IMG/VR virus record: IMGVR_UViG_3300042307_002266
Location: 1-24,297 of that record
Direction: 5' to 3' (one strand)
Source of the DNA: a virus
DNA length: 24,297 nucleotides
Made by a program: the position numbers and the translations under genes. Below, in pieces: positions 14,216 to 21,018 of this stretch. Below the pieces are notes generated by a model, which had not been told where the DNA came from, searched no databases, and was given only the letters and a program-made list of their open reading frames with translations. Position 1 is the stretch's first letter. The number at the start of each line of letters is the position of its first letter.

Positions 14216-14992
14216 ATGAAAAACCACCTACCTTACAATGATCCTTCAGAGTTTCCAGAAATCAGACTGGTTCGCAAGGAAAATATGCGCAGACTTGAAA
14301 AGGAAGCAGGGAGCAGAAAGGCGCTTGCCGAAAAAATGGGCGTTGATTACACGCAAATAACCAATTGGCTTAGTCCAAAAGCGCCGCGAAACATTGGGGA
14401 AAGCGCGGCACGCAGAGCAGAATTGGCAATGAAAAAGCCGCGAGGTTGGCTTGATCGGGTTGAGGGTTATGGCTTCGCGGTCCTTGACGCAAAAAAAGAA
14501 ACCTCTTCGGAAGATATAGAGCCACCCAATGCCAGCCGCGCCCCCTATCGCGTTGCAATGGCAGACTCAGACGATGACTCCTACGAAATCCCCTTTTATC
14601 AAGTAAAGGGCGAATGTTGCAGCGGCATAGACAACCCAGAGCCTTACCAAAAAGGCATGCTGCGCAAAGAACACGGCTGGTTTAACAAATACGGCGTACA
14701 CCCCGACCACGTCGCCTGCATTTACGCCAGCGGCAACTCCATGCAACCGTACCTGCTCGAAGGCGACATGGTGTTTATCGACACCCGCCCCACCGATCCA
14801 GTCAGCGGCGAGGCTTACTTAATCAACCACCCAGACGGCGAACGCATCAAACGACTGCGCCGCACCATAGACGGCTCATGGGTCATCAGCAGCGACAACC
14901 CCGATAAATCGCAACACCCCGACGAAACCGTCACCCCAGCCCACGCCGACCAAATCCGCATCATTGGCCGCGTGTTTTATCGACAGGGCTAA
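14216..14992 (+). CDS. cI: CI-like phage repressor with S24 (LexA-type) domain
   Basis: A 258-residue repressor. The N-terminal helix-turn-helix spans about residues 22-70 (AGSRKALAEKMGVDYTQITNWL). The C-terminal peptidase S24 domain starts near IPFYQVKG (about 125). Its nucleophile is Ser175 in SGNSMQPYLLEGD, and the general base is Lys212 in RIKRLRR. It keeps the prophage silent and is probably cleaved after DNA damage. The expected Ala-Gly or Cys-Gly cleavage pair is not clear; the nearest region reads KGECCSGID. I chose ATG 14216 because the -10 fits a leaderless start there. Another ATG is at 14201 and a TTG at 14174, both within the operators. Confidence 0.9.
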   Translation: MKNHLPYNDPSEFPEIRLVRKENMRRLEKEAGSRKALAEKMGVDYTQITNWLSPKAPRNIGESAARRAELAMKKPRGWLDRVEGYGFAVLDAKKETSSEDIEPPNASRAPYRVAMADSDDDSYEIPFYQVKGECCSGIDNPEPYQKGMLRKEHGWFNKYGVHPDHVACIYASGNSMQPYLLEGDMVFIDTRPTDPVSGEAYLINHPDGERIKRLRRTIDGSWVISSDNPDKSQHPDETVTPAHADQIRIIGRVFYRQG

Positions 14993-15021
14993 TTAAAATT
15001 TAATAAAACCAAGGGAGAAAA

Positions 15022-16842
15022 ATGAATAATCTATTTATATTTATCGGGATAATGGGGATTTTTACATCGCTCATTGCCTGCATTGTTTCACTGATTCAAC
15101 CCAAGAAATTTGGCACAAATCCAAACGCCACCCGCGCAAAACTGTTCTGTACTTTTTTGTTGTGCGCGATTACTTTCTTTTTTGTCGCAGGCGTGGCAAT
15201 TGACTCAGAAACATCTAATGGCGAGTTCCTGCCTGTAACAATCGCCCTCGCATTAATCACCGCAGGCATTGCAGCACATACCTTTGGCTTTGAAATGCCG
15301 TTTGACAACAAAAGCAAGGCATTGTTGAAGCAGTGCGACATTGATCGAACCGCACTACAAACACAAGCAGCCCTCCTAAAGGCAGAAAACGAGCAATTAG
15401 CACAATTTAAAGACATCTTAAATGTTCAAGCAGAATGCGAACAAATCAAAGCCCAAGCGTTAAAAGAAGCCGAACAGCTCAAAAATGAAGCCCTTAAAGA
15501 AGCAGAACAAGCCGCAGCCGAACGACGGTCTTTGCTCGAGCAAGCAACAAACCAAGCCACGCAAAGAACCCAGAGAGCAGATGATTTATACAAAAACGCG
15601 CAAGCAGACGCTGCACGCGTATTAGAAACCGCCGAGCACAATGCCCAGCTCATCGCAGCAGACGCCCTGCAAGCCAAAGGACGTGCTAAGGAATACGAAG
15701 ATATTGCGCTGGCAATGCGCAACATCATTGAAGGCTATGGCGACCAATACATCATTCCAACCTTTACCCTACTGGACGACTTGGCCAACGAGTTTGGGCA
15801 CACTCAAGCAGGGCAAGCGCTCAAAGAAGCCCGCCAACAAACCCGCAGCATCGTCAAACTTGAAACGGCGGCTGATTGCGACTACAGCGAACCTACGCGC
15901 CGCCAAACCGCCATTAACTTCGTGCTAGACGCTTTTAACGGCAAGGTTGACACCATATTGGCCGAAGTTAAACGCGACAATTTCGGCACACTCAATCAAA
16001 AAATCCAAGACGCCTTTCAAATCGTCAACAAAAACGGCGCAGCATTTAGGAACGCCCGTATCACAAAAATTTACTTAAGCGCCCGTCAAGACGAACTCAA
16101 GTGGGCCACCATCACGCATGAATTAAAACAACAAGAATTAGAAGAGCAGCGCAACATCAAAGCTCAAATGCGGGAAGAAGAGCGCGCCATGCGTGAGTAC
16201 GCCAAAGCCATGAAAGACGCACAAAAAGAAGAAGACCTGCTCAAACGCATGATCGAAAAAGCCACCGCCGAAATTGCAAACGCCACCGAAGAAACCCGCG
16301 CCCGTCATGCGCAGCAATTAACCGAACTAGAAGCACGCCTCAAAGAAGCCGAAGAAAAAAACCAGCGTGCATTGTCAATGGCGCAGCAAACCAAAGCAGG
16401 CAACGTGTACGTTATCTCCAACATTGGCGCATTTGGCGAGGATGTGTTTAAAATTGGCATGACCCGCCGCCTAGAGCCAATGGACAGGGTTAAAGAGCTG
16501 GGCGACGCCAGCGTGCCGTTTGAGTTTGACGTACACGCCATGATTTACAGTGACGACGCCCCCAAACTCGAAAAAGCCCTGCATCATAAATTTGTCAGCG
16601 CCCAAATAAACAAAGTCAACCCACGCAAAGAGTTCTTTAAAATCAACCTCAACGAAATCAAACAAACCCTCGAAGAGCAGGGCATGCGGGACATTTTTTG
16701 GACAATGACCGCCCAAGCCAAGGAGTACCGAGAATCACTGGTGATTGCCCAACAAATCGAAACCAATGCCAACGCCAAGGCAGAATGGGAAGCAGCTCAA
16801 TTCAAAGCAGAGCAGCAGATATTCGACACCGAAGACGCATAA
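15022..16842 (+). CDS. Membrane-anchored coiled-coil protein with GIY-YIG-like (T5orf172/Mug113) domain, DUF4041 type
   Basis: A 606-residue protein. Two or three hydrophobic segments lie at about 3-25, 40-60 and 70-90. A long Ala/Glu/Gln-rich coiled coil follows (about 100-240). The middle (about 240-380) is DUF4041-like (DDLANEFGHTQAG, then NQKIQDAFQIVNKNG). A second coiled coil runs from about 370 to 455. The C-terminal GIY-YIG-like nuclease starts at about 460 with NVYVISN, then FKIGMTRR, and later ALHHKF. AGGGAG precedes the ATG. It lies directly after cI with its own terminator behind it. That is the usual place for genes expressed in lysogens, so a role in superinfection exclusion or defence is plausible. 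Function is inferred, not known. Confidence 0.75.
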   Translation: MNNLFIFIGIMGIFTSLIACIVSLIQPKKFGTNPNATRAKLFCTFLLCAITFFFVAGVAIDSETSNGEFLPVTIALALITAGIAAHTFGFEMPFDNKSKALLKQCDIDRTALQTQAALLKAENEQLAQFKDILNVQAECEQIKAQALKEAEQLKNEALKEAEQAAAERRSLLEQATNQATQRTQRADDLYKNAQADAARVLETAEHNAQLIAADALQAKGRAKEYEDIALAMRNIIEGYGDQYIIPTFTLLDDLANEFGHTQAGQALKEARQQTRSIVKLETAADCDYSEPTRRQTAINFVLDAFNGKVDTILAEVKRDNFGTLNQKIQDAFQIVNKNGAAFRNARITKIYLSARQDELKWATITHELKQQELEEQRNIKAQMREEERAMREYAKAMKDAQKEEDLLKRMIEKATAEIANATEETRARHAQQLTELEARLKEAEEKNQRALSMAQQTKAGNVYVISNIGAFGEDVFKIGMTRRLEPMDRVKELGDASVPFEFDVHAMIYSDDAPKLEKALHHKFVSAQINKVNPRKEFFKINLNEIKQTLEEQGMRDIFWTMTAQAKEYRESLVIAQQIETNANAKAEWEAAQFKAEQQIFDTEDA

Positions 16843-16867
16843 AACCAAGCAATACCGCACCAAAACC

Positions 16868-16898
16868 AAAAAAAGCCACTCAATTGAGTGGCTTTTTT
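16868..16898 (+). terminator. Strong intrinsic terminator after the DUF4041/GIY-YIG gene
   Basis: A perfect palindrome with GCCACTCAATTGAGTGGC as its core, flanked by seven A and six T. It ends transcription of the cI-DUF4041 unit and can also work on the minus strand. It isolates this unit from the early promoter that follows. Confidence 0.92.
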
Positions 16899-16923
16899 GC
16901 GCCCGTTGTAAACAATAGCGATA

Positions 16924-16966
16924 AAACATCTTTTTGTTATTGACATTAAAATAACATTTTGTTATT
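16924..16966. promoter_or_regulatory. OL-like operator: two repressor-binding repeats
   Basis: Site 1 (16924-16941) reads AATAACAAAAAGATGTTT on the minus strand. It equals OR site 3 except for its central five bases. Site 2 (16950-16966) is the perfect dyad AATAACATTTTGTTATT. Their centres are about 25.5 bp apart, as in the OR. Both overlap the early promoter, site 2 lying between -35 and -10. Confidence 0.78.
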
Positions 16967-16968
16967 AT
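16940..16968 (+). promoter_or_regulatory. PL-like early promoter
   Basis: TTGACA (16940-16945) and TATTAT (16963-16968) with a 17-bp spacer: a near-perfect sigma-70 promoter. It would start transcription about 25 bp before ATG 17001 and drive 17001-19327. It is covered by two operator sites. Confidence 0.9.
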
Positions 16969-17000
16969 TTCGCCATCAAAACAAACAACGGAGTAAATCA

Positions 17001-17246
17001 ATGACCCCAACCCAATCACGTGCCGCCCGCCAGCGGGCATTGCACATCACCATCACAGTTTTGTGGATTATCGCCTTGTGCTTTTTTGGACTGCGCATGT
17101 GCGCCAAACCAGCCAAAGCACAAGCCACCAAAACCACCGCTCAGACCAGCGAGCCCGATTTTAACTACTTTGCGGAAGTATCCCGCGTAAATGCCCAAGC
17201 CGCGCAGCAGTCTCAAGCCCTCGCAGCATTGGCCAACCGCGAATAA
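17001..17246 (+). CDS. Small single-span membrane protein, early operon
   Basis: An 81-residue protein with a basic N-terminus (MTPTQSRAARQRALH) and one membrane segment (ITITVLWIIALCFFGLRM, about 16-33). A polar Ala/Gln/Thr-rich tail follows (about 35-81). The positive N-terminus puts the N-terminus in the cytoplasm and the tail in the periplasm. It is the first gene after the PL-like promoter. The ATG has CGGAG 7 bases before it. The family is not recognised; small membrane proteins at this position are sometimes superinfection or lysis-timing factors. Confidence 0.7.
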   Translation: MTPTQSRAARQRALHITITVLWIIALCFFGLRMCAKPAKAQATKTTAQTSEPDFNYFAEVSRVNAQAAQQSQALAALANRE

Positions 17247-17284
17247 ACGCACACAACATCAAACCAAAAGGAAACACAAACCCC

Positions 17285-17494
17285 ATGATGACCAATATCA
17301 AACCCCTACACAGCTACCGCTGCTACTACACCCATCACAACGCCCCGCGCGGCCTGCACAGCGGCTGCGAAGTGTTTGTGCAAGTAAAAGCCACCGACGC
17401 AGACAGTGCGCAGCGCAAAGCGCACTGCATCACGGGCAGCCCGATTCACAAAACCGAGCGGTTTGAGCCAGTATTTAACGAGGTGCGCGCATGA
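17285..17494 (+). CDS. Small hypothetical phage protein
   Basis: A 69-residue protein (68 if the second of two tandem ATGs is used). It is rich in Tyr, His and Cys at the start (SYRCYYTHHNAPRG), then has EVFVQVKATDADSAQRKAHCITG. The last part resembles the 'V.A.....A..KAH..TG.P' pattern of small phage proteins of unknown function. Its stop overlaps the next start (ATGA), so the two are coupled. AAGGAAA lies 12-13 bases upstream of the ATGs. No function can be assigned. Confidence 0.6.
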   Translation: MMTNIKPLHSYRCYYTHHNAPRGLHSGCEVFVQVKATDADSAQRKAHCITGSPIHKTERFEPVFNEVRA

Positions 17495-17961
17495 GCCGCA
17501 ACACCGCCGCCAAACGCCGCGCCATCAGCGGCAAAAACCGCACCGCCATCAAGCCGCGCAACGCATTCATGGCCAGCCAAACCACATTCTGCCACCTGAT
17601 TGCATGGTTTGAAGCCATCGTCCTATCGCCCACATTTCACGCGGACGACGACGGCGACGCCAGCATCATCACAGACCAAGGCGCATTTAAAGTGTGGGAA
17701 AACATCGAAGCGGCCACCGACGCAGCCGACATATACAACCTGCGTCAACTGGGCGCACCGCTGTGCTTTGGCGCACTCACCACGGTAAAAGTAGGCCTAA
17801 AACACCAGCAACCGCTGTCAATCAACACCTACAAAGCCGCCCACGCAGAACTGTGCCGCATCACCGCCGCCGTCGGACGGCTGAACAACCGCACCCAAAT
17901 CGGCCTAGGCGAAACCACCAAAGGCCGCGCCTGGGCAGAGCTGGCGCAGGCCGAAGTTTAA
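17491..17961 (+). CDS. Hypothetical phage protein
   Basis: A 156-residue protein. The first 25 residues are strongly basic (RNTAAKRRAISGKNRTAIKPR). The remainder is mixed alpha-helical, with an acidic loop (HADDDGDASIITDQGAF). Near the end is CRITAAVGRLNNRTQIGLGE. I do not recognise the family. It overlaps the upstream gene by four bases (ATGA). Codon use and base composition match its neighbours in the early operon. An 82-bp gap with a hairpin follows. Confidence 0.7.
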   Translation: MSRNTAAKRRAISGKNRTAIKPRNAFMASQTTFCHLIAWFEAIVLSPTFHADDDGDASIITDQGAFKVWENIEAATDAADIYNLRQLGAPLCFGALTTVKVGLKHQQPLSINTYKAAHAELCRITAAVGRLNNRTQIGLGETTKGRAWAELAQAEV

Positions 17962-17981
17962 TCAGAACGTAACTATTGACG

Positions 17982-18020
17982 GTGCGCCGCGCCACCTTCA
18001 ACCCACATGCAGCGCGGCAC
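17982..18020 (+). other. GC-rich hairpin in early operon, possible attenuator
   Basis: GTGC and CGCGC pair with GCGCG and GCAC around a two-base bulge and a 19-base loop. The sequence TTAACTTTTA follows, which is only weakly U-rich. It lies between the genes ending at 17961 and starting at 18044. It may be a partial terminator or a structure protecting the mRNA. Confidence 0.4.
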
Positions 18021-18043
18021 TTAACTTTTACAGGAGCATCACC

Positions 18044-18412
18044 ATGACACAAGAAACCGAAACCGCAACCGCAACCGAACAATTCACCAACACGCTCGAC
18101 CAAATCCGCTACGGCGCGCTATCAGACGAACTCACCGAGCGCATGACCGAACTCATCCGCATCTGTCGCGGCACAGGGCGCGTGGGCGAGATTACCCTCA
18201 AGCTCAAAGTCACCCCGCATGCCAGTGGACAAATGGAGATTGCCGACAATGTCGTGGTCAAGCTGCCCACGTACCCACGCGCAACCACGCTCATGTTTTC
18301 AACCGCCGAGGGCGGCCTGCAACGTGCCGACCCACGCCAAGCTCAGCTTGATTTTAGCAAAATCAAAAACGTGGACGTGAGCAACACCACACCACCAAAA
18401 GTTGTCGTGTAA
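18044..18412 (+). CDS. Hypothetical phage protein next to DUF2303 gene
   Basis: A 122-residue protein. It has a Thr/Glu-rich N-terminus, a helical segment (DELTERMTELIRICRGTG) and a beta-rich part (EITLKLKVTPHASGQMEIADNV, in pieces). A tail with FSTAEGGLQRADPRQ follows. CAGGAG precedes the ATG. This type of gene is often found directly before a DUF2303 gene in prophages; in the E. coli CPS-53 prophage yfdP and yfdQ are neighbours. Homology to YfdP is not established here. The function is unknown; a role with phage recombination or DNA protection is only a guess from context. Confidence 0.7.
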   Translation: MTQETETATATEQFTNTLDQIRYGALSDELTERMTELIRICRGTGRVGEITLKLKVTPHASGQMEIADNVVVKLPTYPRATTLMFSTAEGGLQRADPRQAQLDFSKIKNVDVSNTTPPKVVV

Positions 18413-18475
18413 ACACGCCAATTTCAACAATTAAACACGCATTGACCATTATTTTTTAACTACCAAGGAAATACC

Positions 18476-19327
18476 ATGACACAGACAACACAAACCACAG
18501 AGCCAAACAACATCGCCGTACTTGCAACCGCGTTGACCGGACTATTGAACACGAAAAATGCCAAAAACCCCACCAACCCCGCCAGCGGCGACGCGGGCGA
18601 TAATGAACCGTTTGTCATTATTAAAAGCAGCGAAGCTGCCGAAAAAGTCGAATCACTCGAACATTTACTCAGCAACCCAACGCGCAAAAAAGGCGCCTAC
18701 AACTTTGCAGACGCCAAAAGCTTCACTACCTACCACGCCAAACACGCGGGCGAGCACACAGAGCTGTTTGGCAACCTTGCGCGCGGTCATTTTACATGCG
18801 TATTCAACACCCACAGCAGCACCAAAGCAGGCTGGGGCGACCACAAAGCGCACTACAAATGCCCCACCTCGCGCGAATGGGACACATGGACAAAAGGCGA
18901 CAAATTGCAATTAAAGCAAGAAGACTTCGCGCAGTTTATCGAAAACAACCTGCTTGATATTGTCGAACCCAGCGGCGCCGACATGCTAGAAATCTCGCGC
19001 TCATTGGCCGCCACCAAAAAAGTCAATTTTAAGTCAGGGATTAAGCTGTCGAACGGTGAATTAGAGCTTGCGTATGAAGAAACCATTGAAGGCACCAGCG
19101 CAAAGGGCAAGCTCAAAATCCCCGAATCGTTCTTTATTGCCATCCCTGTGTTGACAGGCGGCTCACCGTACAAAATCGAAGCCCGCTTGCGCTACCGCAT
19201 CACAGATGCAAGCCTAGTCATGTGGTACGACCTACTGCGCCCGCACAAATCTTTTGAAGACGCAGTGCAAGCGGCATGGACAGAAATCGAAATCCAAACG
19301 GGCGGCATGATTTTGCACGAGGCTTAA
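18476..19327 (+). CDS. DUF2303 (YfdQ) family protein
   Basis: A 283-residue protein of the DUF2303 family. Typical parts are VESLEHLLSNPTRKKGAYNF and SFTTYHAKHAGEHTELFGNL (about 60-100), then FTCVFNTH and WGDHKAHYKCPTSREWDTW (about 105-140). QEDFAQFIENNL and a C-terminal segment with PYKIEARLRYRITDASLVMWYDL (in pieces) complete it. Length equals E. coli YfdQ (about 274). Members occur in many temperate phages in the early operon; the biochemical role is not established. AAGGAA precedes the ATG. A hairpin follows the gene. Confidence 0.9.
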   Translation: MTQTTQTTEPNNIAVLATALTGLLNTKNAKNPTNPASGDAGDNEPFVIIKSSEAAEKVESLEHLLSNPTRKKGAYNFADAKSFTTYHAKHAGEHTELFGNLARGHFTCVFNTHSSTKAGWGDHKAHYKCPTSREWDTWTKGDKLQLKQEDFAQFIENNLLDIVEPSGADMLEISRSLAATKKVNFKSGIKLSNGELELAYEETIEGTSAKGKLKIPESFFIAIPVLTGGSPYKIEARLRYRITDASLVMWYDLLRPHKSFEDAVQAAWTEIEIQTGGMILHEA

Positions 19328-19344
19328 ACGCTTAAATGATGTGG

Positions 19345-19376
19345 TTTTAATTCCCTCGAATTTGAGGGAATTAAAA
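19345..19376. terminator. Symmetric hairpin after the DUF2303 gene, possible terminator
   Basis: A 13-bp perfect stem, TTTTAATTCCCTC / GAGGGAATTAAAA, with a 6-base loop. It lies 18 bp after the DUF2303 stop. The base runs are within the stem and no long U-run follows. It may act as a weak terminator or a 3'-end stabiliser of the early transcript. Confidence 0.5.
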
Positions 19377-19389
19377 AGTTGGTTTTGTG

Positions 19390-19514
19390 GTGACGCGGCG
19401 CGGATGGACGCGTGCAGTAGAAAATCGAATCACTAGACGTAGTGAGTTGCGGGCAAGGTACCTCAAACGGTTAATACCTACCAAGGCTCAGCTGGAATCA
19501 AGCCCAGCCGTCAC
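19390..19514 (+). ncRNA. Candidate structured RNA in the 216-bp gap before the methyltransferase
   Basis: The outer arms GTGACG (19390-19395) and CGTCAC (19509-19514) can close a domain. Inside are a CACTA-GACG-TAGTG hairpin (19431-19444) and a GCTGG-CCAGC hairpin (19491-19508). No open reading frame of any size is evident. It matches no family I can name with certainty. Pairings were found by eye, so some could be chance. Confidence 0.3.
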
Positions 19515-19543
19515 TGCAAAAACAATTTAATTTAAAGGAACAA

Positions 19544-20152
19544 ATGAATGAGTTGGCTCTTTTCTCAGGCGCTGGAGGCGGCATACTCGGCGGACAACTG
19601 CTCAACTGGCGCACCGTTTGCGCAGTTGAACGTGATGCTTACGCCGCAGCAGTTTTGGCGCAACGACAAAATGATGGACTGCTCGCGCCCTTTCCCATTT
19701 GGTCTGACATATCAACTTTTGACGGACGAGCATGGCGCGGCATTGTTGACGTGGTATCTGGCGGCTTTCCTTGCCAAGACATCAGCTCAGCGGGACGCGG
19801 CGCAGGCATCGACGGAGCACGCAGCGGTATGTGGCGAGAAATGGCAAGAATTATCGGTGAAGTACGACCGCGATTCGTGTATGTGGAAAACAGCCCAATG
19901 CTTGTGGGACGAGGACTTACCCGAGTCATCGGTGACCTTGCCGCGCTGGGGTATGACGCGCAGTGGTGCATTGTATCAGCACAAGACTGCGGAGCGCCCC
20001 ATAAACGCGACCGAATTTGGATACGCGCCACCGACACAAACGTGGGCGACACCGACGACGATGGACAAATTGCCGCCCAAGTCAGCCGAAGCATTGCACC
20101 GCGAAGCCACAATCGCCCGCCCAGGGCGAAGCCGCCCCGCCAACTTGCGTGA
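19544..20152 (+). CDS. Cytosine-5 DNA methyltransferase, catalytic half (frame A)
   Basis: A 202-residue protein with the N-terminal catalytic motifs of C5 methyltransferases. Motif I is LFSGAGGGILGG (about 6-17), binding S-adenosylmethionine. Motif IV is GGFPCQDIS with catalytic Cys77. Motif VI is FVYVENSPML, and motif VIII is HKRDRIWI at the end of the conserved part. After that (about residue 160) the protein degenerates into a Pro/Arg-rich end and stops. Target recognition and motifs IX-X are missing here; they lie in frame B. AAAGGA precedes the ATG by about 4 bases. The enzyme would modify phage or host DNA against restriction. Confidence 0.85.
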   Translation: MNELALFSGAGGGILGGQLLNWRTVCAVERDAYAAAVLAQRQNDGLLAPFPIWSDISTFDGRAWRGIVDVVSGGFPCQDISSAGRGAGIDGARSGMWREMARIIGEVRPRFVYVENSPMLVGRGLTRVIGDLAALGYDAQWCIVSAQDCGAPHKRDRIWIRATDTNVGDTDDDGQIAAQVSRSIAPRSHNRPPRAKPPRQLA

Positions 20153-20828
20153 CCAAGTGAGCAATACGATGAATTGGCCCACACCCGTCGCGTCGGACGG
20201 AAAGCGACAATCCTTAACTTACGGAGGAGGCAACCGCACTTTGTTTGGAGCGGTGCAACTTTATCCAACGCCAGTATGCGTTGATAACGGCGTATTTTTC
20301 AACACATCATGCGGCAAGCCACGTCCCACTTTGGGCGCAATGGCAAAGCACAACTTGTGGCCGACCCCAACCGTATGCGGCAACAATAACCGCAAAGTTT
20401 TGGGTACGAAAAGCGGTGACGGGCTTGGAACAGCTGTAAAAAAATGGCCAACGCCGCAAGCCTCGGATGTACGTGACCGTGGCAATTTAAGCAGCGGCTC
20501 AATACAGCGCCGTATCGCCAAGGGTAAACAAATCAATTTGTCAATGTCTGTCTCGGAAGAAAGCGGCCAGCTCAACCCCGATTGGGTCGAATGGCTCATG
20601 TGCTGGCCGACAGGCTGGAAATCGTTAGAGCCGCTCGACCGCTCAATTTTTGAAGCGTGGCAACAAAAAATTGCAACACATTGGTTAGCAGAACCCGCGA
20701 ACGTGCCACGCGTAATCAGCGGAATGAAGTTTCGCAGCGGTAGGCTCAAAGCCATTGGGAATGGACAAGTGTCAAAAGTGGCGGCGAGTGCATATTTAAT
20801 TTTGGAGATGAAAAATGAAGATTCGTAA
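19548..20828 (+). CDS. Overlapping frame B: carries target-recognition and motif IX-X part of the methyltransferase
   Basis: A 426-codon frame beginning 4 bases after frame A and shifted by +1. Up to about residue 165 it is the shifted reading of the catalytic half (MSWLFSQALEAAYSAD). From about residue 165 (TWATPTTMDKLPPKSAE) it is the only coding frame. It contains repeated WPTP motifs (NMNWPTPVASDG-like, LWPTPTVCGNN, KWPTPQASD), then NPDWVEWLMCWPTGW, typical of phage Dcm-like target-recognition ends. The C-terminus has motif X, RLKAIGNGQVSKVAASAYL. The frame may be translated from its own ATG, from inner ATGs at 20061 or 20169, or joined to frame A by a +1 frameshift near 20023-20043. Which is used cannot be decided from sequence. 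Confidence 0.75.
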   Translation: MSWLFSQALEAAYSADNCSTGAPFAQLNVMLTPQQFWRNDKMMDCSRPFPFGLTYQLLTDEHGAALLTWYLAAFLAKTSAQRDAAQASTEHAAVCGEKWQELSVKYDRDSCMWKTAQCLWDEDLPESSVTLPRWGMTRSGALYQHKTAERPINATEFGYAPPTQTWATPTTMDKLPPKSAEALHREATIARPGRSRPANLRDQVSNTMNWPTPVASDGKRQSLTYGGGNRTLFGAVQLYPTPVCVDNGVFFNTSCGKPRPTLGAMAKHNLWPTPTVCGNNNRKVLGTKSGDGLGTAVKKWPTPQASDVRDRGNLSSGSIQRRIAKGKQINLSMSVSEESGQLNPDWVEWLMCWPTGWKSLEPLDRSIFEAWQQKIATHWLAEPANVPRVISGMKFRSGRLKAIGNGQVSKVAASAYLILEMKNEDS

Positions 20829-21003
20829 ACGTAACAAAATTAGAGCGCGGCGCTGGCGGTTATCGTGCTGGTATCGCTCATTCCGCAATTTTTATTATCT
20901 AGTGCAAGCGTGTTTAAAAGATGACATTTATTACAAAGCACTTAAGACGGGTGGCTGCATAAAGGTTTGCCCCGCTGTTTTTTTGATGAATTTTAAAGTT
21001 TAA
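20815..21003 (+). CDS. Small basic hypothetical protein
   Basis: A 62-residue protein. The first 20 residues are very basic (MKIRKRNKIRARRWRLSCWY). Aromatic and hydrophobic stretches follow (RNFYYLVQACLKDD and AVFLMNF). It overlaps the end of the methyltransferase frame by 14 bases, with GGAG before the ATG, so translation may be coupled. Two Cys near the end (GGCIKVCPA) are notable. I do not recognise it. Confidence 0.5.
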   Translation: MKIRKRNKIRARRWRLSCWYRSFRNFYYLVQACLKDDIYYKALKTGGCIKVCPAVFLMNFKV

Positions 21004-21018
21004 TTAAAGGGTTTAAAA

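Noticed and set aside
19639-20755. Minus-strand frames of 209 and 164 codons opposite the methyltransferase
   Set aside because: They have no motifs and overlap a region already constrained in one or two plus-strand frames.
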